Positions 3,223 through 5,690 of a DNA stretch of 5,690 bases are shown here, piece by piece. The position numbers and the translations under genes were made by a program. The notes under the pieces are model-generated. The model did not search any database. It saw nothing but the letters and a program-made list of their open reading frames with translations, and was not told the DNA's origin. This DNA is from Paracoccaceae bacterium (GTDB taxonomy: Bacteria > Pseudomonadota > Alphaproteobacteria > Rhodobacterales > Rhodobacteraceae): the NCBI GenBank assembly GCA_007119835.1, contig SKOX01000469.1, positions 1 through 5,690 of the forward strand. The letters are read 5' to 3'. The stretch's first letter is position 1, and each line of letters opens with the position of its first letter.

Positions 3223-5690
3223 GCGGCGTCGGCCGCCTCCTCCTCGGCCGCAGGGCGGTCACGGCCGCCATATACGAGGACGTAGAGCGCCGGCAGCAGG
3301 ACGAGCGTCAGCAGGGTGGCGACCAGGAGGCCGCCCATGATCGCGATGGCCATGGGGCCCCAGAACAGCGTCGGCGCGATCGGCAGGAGGCCGAGGATCG
3401 TGGAGAGCGCCGTCAGCATGATCGGCCGCAATCGCCCCGTCGCGGCGGTGACGACCGCCTCGCGCACGGCCAGGCCGCGGGCCTCCTCCTCGGCGATCTG
3501 CACGAGCAGGATGACGGCGTTCTTCGCGATCATGCCGATCAGCGCCAGGATCCCGAGGATGGCGACGAAGCCGAGCGGGCGGCCGAAGGTCAGCAGCGAC
3601 AGCACCACCCCGATCAGACCGAGGGGAAGCAGAACGATCACCATCCCCATCTTCGCGAAGTTCTGCAGCTGGACCATCAGCAGCGTCAGCATCAGGAAGA
3701 TCATGAGCGGCACCACCACGAAGACGTTCTCGCGGCTGGTCTCGCTCGTCTCCGCGGTGCCGCCGAGCTCGATCCGGTAGCCCTCGGGCAGGGCGGCGTC
3801 GAGGCCGGCGATGTTCCCAGTGATGTCGGCCACCACTGTCTCGGGCATGGTGCCGCCGTGGACGTCGGCGAGGACCGTCAGCGTCGGCATCCGGTCGCGC
3901 CGGCGGACGAGGGGCTGCTCCTGCTCGTACCCGAAGGTGGCGAAGGTGGAGAGCGCGACCGTGCGCCCACCGGGCACCGGCACCTGCAGCGTCGCGAGGG
4001 TGTCGAGGGTGACCCGGTCCTCGTCATGGGCGCGTGCAACGACGTTGATCAGGTAGATGTCGTCGCGGAGCTGGGTGATCGGCGCCCCGGACACCGCCGT
4101 CTGCAGCACGTTCGACAGCGACTGCGAGGTGAGCCCGATGCGCCGCGCCTGATCCTGATCGACCTGGACGGCGAGCTGGCGCGCGGGCTCGATCCAGTCG
4201 AAATGCACCCGCTTCGTGCCCGGATGCGCGGCGACCACCTCGGCAAGCTCCAGCGCCTCCCGGCGCAGCACGTCGATGTCGGGGCCGCTCAGCCGGTACT
4301 GGACCGGCCAGCCGACCGGCGGGCCCATCTCCAACGGGCTGACGCGGGCGACGGCCTCGGGGAAGCTCTCGACGAGGAAGTCCTCGAGCTCGGTCTCGAG
4401 CCGGATCCGGGCCGCGAGGTCGGTCGCCATCACCACGATCTGCGACTGGTGCGGCGCCGGCGGCTCGATGGCGAGCGGCAGGTAGAACCGGATCACGTTC
4501 TGACCGATATAGGCGCTCCAGAAATCGACGTCCTCGCTCTCGGAGAGCCACCCCTCGATCCGCTGCACCGCCCGCTCGCTGGCGAAAATCGAGCTCGACC
4601 GCGGCAGCTGCAGGTCGACGATCAGCTCGTAGCGGTCGGAGGCGGGGAAGAATTGCGGGTCGACCCGCTGCAGCCCGAAGACGGCGACGACGAAGAGGGC
4701 GGCCGCAGTCGCGACCGTGATCAGCGGCCTGCGGATCGCGACGCCGACGAGGCCGGCATAGGTGCGCAGGATGCGGCCGGGCGGCGCATCCCCGCTCCCC
4801 GGCGGCGGGGGCTTCAGGATGACGCCGCCGACGATCGGCGTGAAGAGGACCGCGACGAGCCAGGAGGTCAGGAGCGCCAGCGCGACCACCTGGAAGAGCG
4901 AGCTGAGATACTCGCCGCCCTGCCCCGCCGCGAAGCCGATCGGCACGAAGCCCGCGATGGTGATCAGCGTTCCCGTGAGCATCGGCGCGGCCAGAGTGCG
5001 GTAGGTGAAGCTCGCGGCCTGGTCGAGCGTGTCGCCCGCGGCGAGGCGCCTGAGCATCGAGTCGGTCGTCGTCATCGCGTCGTCGACGAGCAGCGCCAGC
5101 GCGATGATCAGCGCGCCGAGCGAGACCCGCTGCAGGTCGATGCCGAGCAGCGACATGAAGAGAAAGACGGTGGCGAGCGTCACCGGGATCGCCACCGCGA
5201 CCATCGCACCTGCCCGCAGCCCGATCGCGAGCAGGCTCACGGCGAGGATGATCGCGACCGCCTGGTATAGCGAGGTGGTGAAGTCGCCGATCGAGCGGTC
5301 GACAACCGCGGGCTGGTCGTTGACCAGGAAGGGTTCGATGCCGATCGGCAGTTCGGCGGTGATCCGCGCCATCGCCGCGCGCACGTCCCGGCCCAGCTCG
5401 AGCACGTCGCCGCCCTCGCGCATCGAGATCGCAAGCCCGATCGCCCGTTGCCCGTTCAGGTGGAAGAGCGGCGCCGGTGGGTCCTGGAAGCCCCGTCGCA
5501 CGTCGGCGATGTCGCCGAGGCGGATCATCCGCCCGCCCGCGCTGAGCGAGACGTCGAGGACGTCGGCCTCAGTCTCGAACGAGCCCGTCACCCGCAGCGA
5601 GACGTTCTCGAGCCCGGTATGGATCGTGCCCGAGGGCCGCACCACGTTCTGCGCCGCCACGGCGCCGAAGACCTGCTCGTAGTCGAGGCC
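3219..5690 (-). CDS. RND efflux transporter permease (AcrB/HAE1-like), C-terminal part
   Basis: The frame is open to the right edge; 823 residues are visible and about 200 N-terminal ones, including helix 1 and the first porter subdomain, lie outside. Aligning Asp203-Asp204 with AcrB Asp407-408 gives a full length near 1,030, normal for the family. Counting from the edge, there is the rest of periplasmic loop 1 (1-140), helices 2-7 (about 141-340), periplasmic loop 2 (about 341-655), helices 8-12 (about 655-807) and a short acidic tail. The proton-relay residues are present: LVDDAM in helix 4, Lys723 in IAKNAVILLV of helix 10, and Arg755 in RLRP at the start of helix 11. It should therefore be an active proton-driven inner-membrane pump needing a periplasmic adaptor and an outer-membrane channel, neither of which is in the window. 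The pattern fits hydrophobic/amphiphilic drug efflux more than CzcA-type metal efflux, but the substrate is unknown. Its TGA overlaps the GTG of the MFS gene. Confidence 0.93.
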   Translation of the reverse strand, partial: GLDYEQVFGAVAAQNVVRPSGTIHTGLENVSLRVTGSFETEADVLDVSLSAGGRMIRLGDIADVRRGFQDPPAPLFHLNGQRAIGLAISMREGGDVLELGRDVRAAMARITAELPIGIEPFLVNDQPAVVDRSIGDFTTSLYQAVAIILAVSLLAIGLRAGAMVAVAIPVTLATVFLFMSLLGIDLQRVSLGALIIALALLVDDAMTTTDSMLRRLAAGDTLDQAASFTYRTLAAPMLTGTLITIAGFVPIGFAAGQGGEYLSSLFQVVALALLTSWLVAVLFTPIVGGVILKPPPPGSGDAPPGRILRTYAGLVGVAIRRPLITVATAAALFVVAVFGLQRVDPQFFPASDRYELIVDLQLPRSSSIFASERAVQRIEGWLSESEDVDFWSAYIGQNVIRFYLPLAIEPPAPHQSQIVVMATDLAARIRLETELEDFLVESFPEAVARVSPLEMGPPVGWPVQYRLSGPDIDVLRREALELAEVVAAHPGTKRVHFDWIEPARQLAVQVDQDQARRIGLTSQSLSNVLQTAVSGAPITQLRDDIYLINVVARAHDEDRVTLDTLATLQVPVPGGRTVALSTFATFGYEQEQPLVRRRDRMPTLTVLADVHGGTMPETVVADITGNIAGLDAALPEGYRIELGGTAETSETSRENVFVVVPLMIFLMLTLLMVQLQNFAKMGMVIVLLPLGLIGVVLSLLTFGRPLGFVAILGILALIGMIAKNAVILLVQIAEEEARGLAVREAVVTAATGRLRPIMLTALSTILGLLPIAPTLFWGPMAIAIMGGLLVATLLTLVLLPALYVLVYGGRDRPAAEEEAADAA

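Noticed and set aside
1777..3285. A 502-codon open frame on the plus strand opposite the MFS gene
   Set aside because: Its composition is charged and repetitive with no recognisable domain, and it is antisense to a well-supported 12-helix transporter.
3198..5270. A 690-codon open frame on the plus strand opposite the RND gene
   Set aside because: It is rich in Arg, Asp, Glu, His and Gln with no fold-like pattern, as antisense frames of GC-rich membrane protein genes are. The minus-strand frame has clear RND motifs.

Overview
The window is very GC-rich. Its codon use is strongly biased to G/C, it has GTG starts, and its Crp/Fnr, RND and HdeD proteins are of proteobacterial type, so it most likely comes from an alphaproteobacterial chromosome (inference; the species cannot be named). 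All five genes found lie on the minus strand and are read from the right edge to the left. Long plus-strand open frames opposite the RND and MFS genes are GC-driven shadows.

Layout in transcription order. (1) 5690-3219 holds the C-terminal four fifths of an RND multidrug-type efflux permease; its start lies outside the window. (2) Its TGA overlaps by four bases the GTG of a complete 12-helix MFS transporter (3222-2011), so the two pumps appear translationally coupled. (3) A 221-base non-coding stretch (2010-1790) separates this efflux unit from the next. It holds a weak inverted-repeat terminator candidate, an A/T-richer block with an operator-like repeat, and a small hairpin over the next ribosome binding site. 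(4) Two divergent Crp/Fnr-type regulators follow in tandem (1789-1115 and 1125-433), overlapping by 11 bases. (5) A 297-base gap (432-136) carries three adjoining or overlapping palindromes and a possible promoter. (6) The first 45 codons of an HdeD-family (DUF308) membrane protein run off the left edge (135-1).

Working together: the RND and MFS pair looks like an export unit in which the MFS protein could load the periplasm and the RND complex could carry the substrate across the outer membrane. The RND adaptor gene would be expected upstream, outside the window. The two Crp/Fnr proteins lack the canonical recognition-helix glutamate and a clear cAMP-binding signature. They are co-translated and could act as homo- or heterodimers on the palindromes next to their own genes and upstream of hdeD. 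I see no RNA genes, mobile elements or CRISPR arrays. The least ordinary parts are the overlapping regulator pair and the palindrome cluster upstream of hdeD. I did not find a clearly new biological system.
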